Notes under the pieces: model-generated
The model's input: only the letters and a program-made list of their open reading frames with translations
The model's database searches: none
What the model was told of the DNA's origin: nothing
Shown: positions 10,829 through 12,215 of the stretch, piece by piece
How the letters are laid out: each line of letters opens with the position of its first letter
Position numbering within the stretch: position 1 is the stretch's first letter
Assembly (NCBI GenBank): GCA_049291395.1
Contig: JBATPJ010000010.1
Coordinates: 1-12,215 of the forward strand
Length of the DNA: 12,215 nt
DNA from: JAPUDQ01 sp049291395
GTDB lineage: Bacteria; Patescibacteriota; Saccharimonadia; Saccharimonadales; Saccharimonadaceae
Direction: 5' to 3'
Translations under genes and position numbers: made by a program

Positions 10829-10857
10829 TTGCGGTTATGCATGTTCCCATATACACT
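10829..10857 (+). promoter_or_regulatory. Promoter of the VirB6-like gene
   Basis: TTGCGG (10829-10834), 17-bp spacer, TACACT (10852-10857), with the start codon 11 nt later and no Shine-Dalgarno, so a leader of about five bases. It overlaps the left arm and loop of the inverted repeat at 10840-10871. Confidence 0.6.
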
Positions 10858-10871
10858 AATATGTGAACATG
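10840..10871. repeat. Inverted repeat covering promoter and start codon of the VirB6-like gene
   Basis: CATGTTC and ATAT pair with ATAT and GAACATG around ACACTA, with a 2x2 internal mismatch. The ATG at 10869 is the last triplet. It could be an operator over the -10 box or, if transcribed from upstream, a hairpin that hides the start. No T-tract, so not a terminator. Confidence 0.7.
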
Positions 10872-12215
10872 GGCACTCATGAAAGCGTATCGAGGTTACG
10901 TTCGTATATCTCTTCGAAATTGAGCAAGAGCATATTGATAGTTCTTGCTTTATTTTTGGTCGTAGTAGCCCAGGTCTTTAGTACAAATCCAGTCTCTGCG
11001 TACGGTGCTGATGGTATCGTCAAAATTACCGTCAAAATAGCACCGGCAGATAGTGCACCTGGCATCGTCGTCAAAGTAAAACGAGGTACAACATCACGGG
11101 TAGGTGATACCGAAGTAACCCTCTCGCGACAAAACGCCGACACATTTGTCGGTGATATGAAGGTTATGAATGCTGACTGTAGCAGCGGCACTCAAGCAGA
11201 GCGTAACTTCAATGCAACGGTTTATAACAATAGTGGTGGTGGACCAACCGGATCAGTCATGCAGACTATCGGGACATCATCAACAAGCCAAATATGTGGC
11301 AACCCGTCCAGCTTCAACTTTAATGTTACGATCCAACCAGTTACACCTAGTACGACCAAAGGCTCCATATGTGGCAACCTTTCTTATTGGGACCCTGTCG
11401 CTAAAAAAGCCATGCCTTACCAGACGAACAACTCAAACATTATAGCCGTCCAAGAGGGTACTGGAACAAAAACAGCGATGGTAAAAACCGATGATAGTGG
11501 ACACTACTGTATCGGCAATGTAACCCCAGGAAAGTATAAATTAACTGCCAGTTACGTAAAGGGAACAACCAATATGGATACCTGGAACTCTGGAGTTTTT
11601 GATGTCACGGCAGGCCAGACAACTGATATGAGTCATGCCGCAACCGACCCGTCAAATCCTCCGCCTGGAGGTACCGAACCTGGAGCTGATGAAGAAACGT
11701 GCAACGTGACGGGTGTAGGATGGATCGTATGCCCTGTAGCTGCTTTTATAGCATCGGTAACAGACGCAGTGTATGCCTTGGTCGAAAATATGTTGGTATT
11801 TAATGTTAATGATCCTTTCGGAGATAATCCTCTAAAGCAAATTTGGAGTAATGTTTTAAACATTGCCAATATAGCCTTTGTGTTGGCATTTTTTGCTGTG
11901 ATCTTTTCACAAGCAACCAGTATCGGTATTAGTGCGTATGGTATACGCAAGATGCTGCCGAGAATTATAGCTGCCGCGATCTTAGTCAACCTATCCTACT
12001 ATATTTGTGTATTTGCTATCGATATCTCAAATATTATCGGAGCAGGTATAGATGGTATTATCATGAGCGCACTACCAGCAGCTCAAAGTACTGGTCTCAG
12101 CTGGTCGACCGTTATTGTTGATGGATTGTTAATTGGAGTAGCCGGAGGAGCCGCAGCAGCGGGTGCTGGTCCAGCTATGCTTAGTGCTGGTTTAGCATTC
12201 TGTATCGCCGCTCTT
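10869..12215 (+). CDS. VirB6/TrbL-like T4SS membrane protein with exported N-terminal domains (partial, 3' end off window)
   Basis: The frame is open to the window end (449 codons, no stop). Residues 18-44 form a signal peptide (SILIVLALFLVVVAQVF, VSA|YG). Residues 46-160 form an exported domain with Cys and many Thr/Asn. About 165-250 resemble a carboxypeptidase-regulatory or Cna-B-like fold (GSICGNLSYWDP, then KTDDSGHYCIGNVTPGKYKL). A Pro/Gly/Glu linker lies at 252-275. From 281 come helices at about 282-305, 328-352 and 366-392 (RKMLPRIIAAAILVNLSYYI) and a Gly/Ala-rich helix at 415-440. The block ANIAFVLAFFAVIFSQ plus LPRIIAAAILVNLSYY is familiar from VirB6/TrbL-like proteins of Patescibacteria, which form the inner-membrane part of T4SS. 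The outside domains could contact partner cells. The near-leaderless start is set by the promoter; no upstream Shine-Dalgarno. Confidence 0.82.
   Translation, partial: MGTHESVSRLRSYISSKLSKSILIVLALFLVVVAQVFSTNPVSAYGADGIVKITVKIAPADSAPGIVVKVKRGTTSRVGDTEVTLSRQNADTFVGDMKVMNADCSSGTQAERNFNATVYNNSGGGPTGSVMQTIGTSSTSQICGNPSSFNFNVTIQPVTPSTTKGSICGNLSYWDPVAKKAMPYQTNNSNIIAVQEGTGTKTAMVKTDDSGHYCIGNVTPGKYKLTASYVKGTTNMDTWNSGVFDVTAGQTTDMSHAATDPSNPPPGGTEPGADEETCNVTGVGWIVCPVAAFIASVTDAVYALVENMLVFNVNDPFGDNPLKQIWSNVLNIANIAFVLAFFAVIFSQATSIGISAYGIRKMLPRIIAAAILVNLSYYICVFAIDISNIIGAGIDGIIMSALPAAQSTGLSWSTVIVDGLLIGVAGGAAAAGAGPAMLSAGLAFCIAAL

Noticed and set aside
11633..11989. 118-aa minus-strand ORF inside the VirB6-like gene
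   Set aside because: The plus frame is open over 449 codons with signal peptide and helices; this is its shadow.

Overview
The window reads as the chromosome of a Patescibacteria/CPR bacterium, most likely Candidatus Saccharibacteria or a relative. The grounds are a tandem set of small type IV secretion system (T4SS) pilin-like proteins, a VirB6-like exported membrane protein, many short membrane proteins of unknown role, dense packing, and first genes that start only a few bases after a -10 box. TGA is used as a stop, so this is the standard bacterial code. The placement rests on gene content recalled by eye, not on a search.

Layout. 1-120: tRNA-Ser(CGA), minus strand. 270-1631: promoter with a palindromic spacer, a PadR-like regulator and an overlapping DUF6159-type membrane protein. 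1688-2157: small two-helix membrane protein. 2159-2453: tRNA-Arg(GCG), terminator and a 173-bp tRNA-linked element (A). 2454-4129: probable mobile cargo, a P-loop kinase-like protein and a histidine-phosphatase-like protein facing each other, closed by a second copy of the right end of element A. 4144-4773: membrane protein with a proline-rich tail. 4826-5263: tRNA-Ser(GCT) with a partial 5' copy upstream and element B downstream. 5281-5760: 66-aa membrane protein, element C and tRNA-Ser(UGA), all minus. 5790-6458: comF. 6561-7046: Hsp20. 7187-9609: six minus-strand pilin-like proteins. 9734-10826: exported or membrane protein apparently broken by a frameshift. 10869 to the end: partial VirB6-like protein.

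The main discovery is a family of tRNA-linked elements. All three tRNAs whose downstream flank is visible (Arg-GCG, Ser-GCT, Ser-UGA) are followed by the same arrangement: a hairpin terminator, an inverted copy of that tRNA's T-arm about 45-50 nt after CCA, one or more strong hairpins, and a direct copy of that tRNA's 3' end. The direct copy starts at the same tRNA base (about position 59, T-loop) each time, is preceded by TATC in place of AATC, and begins 151-156 nt after CCA. Each copy matches its own tRNA. This looks like a compact integrative element or satellite family using the T-loop-to-CCA segment as attachment site. The right half of element A recurs at the far end of the kinase/phosphatase segment, so a cargo-bearing form may exist. 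I do not recognise a described family of this size and shape.

The right third (7187-12215) is a T4SS-like export or conjugation locus: six pilin-like subunits transcribed leftward and, divergently, a membrane protein and a VirB6-like channel protein. Many first genes in the window carry an extended -10 (TGnTAtaaT type) 6-11 nt before the start codon and no Shine-Dalgarno, implying leaderless or near-leaderless mRNAs, while several internal or downstream genes have clear AGGAG-type sites.
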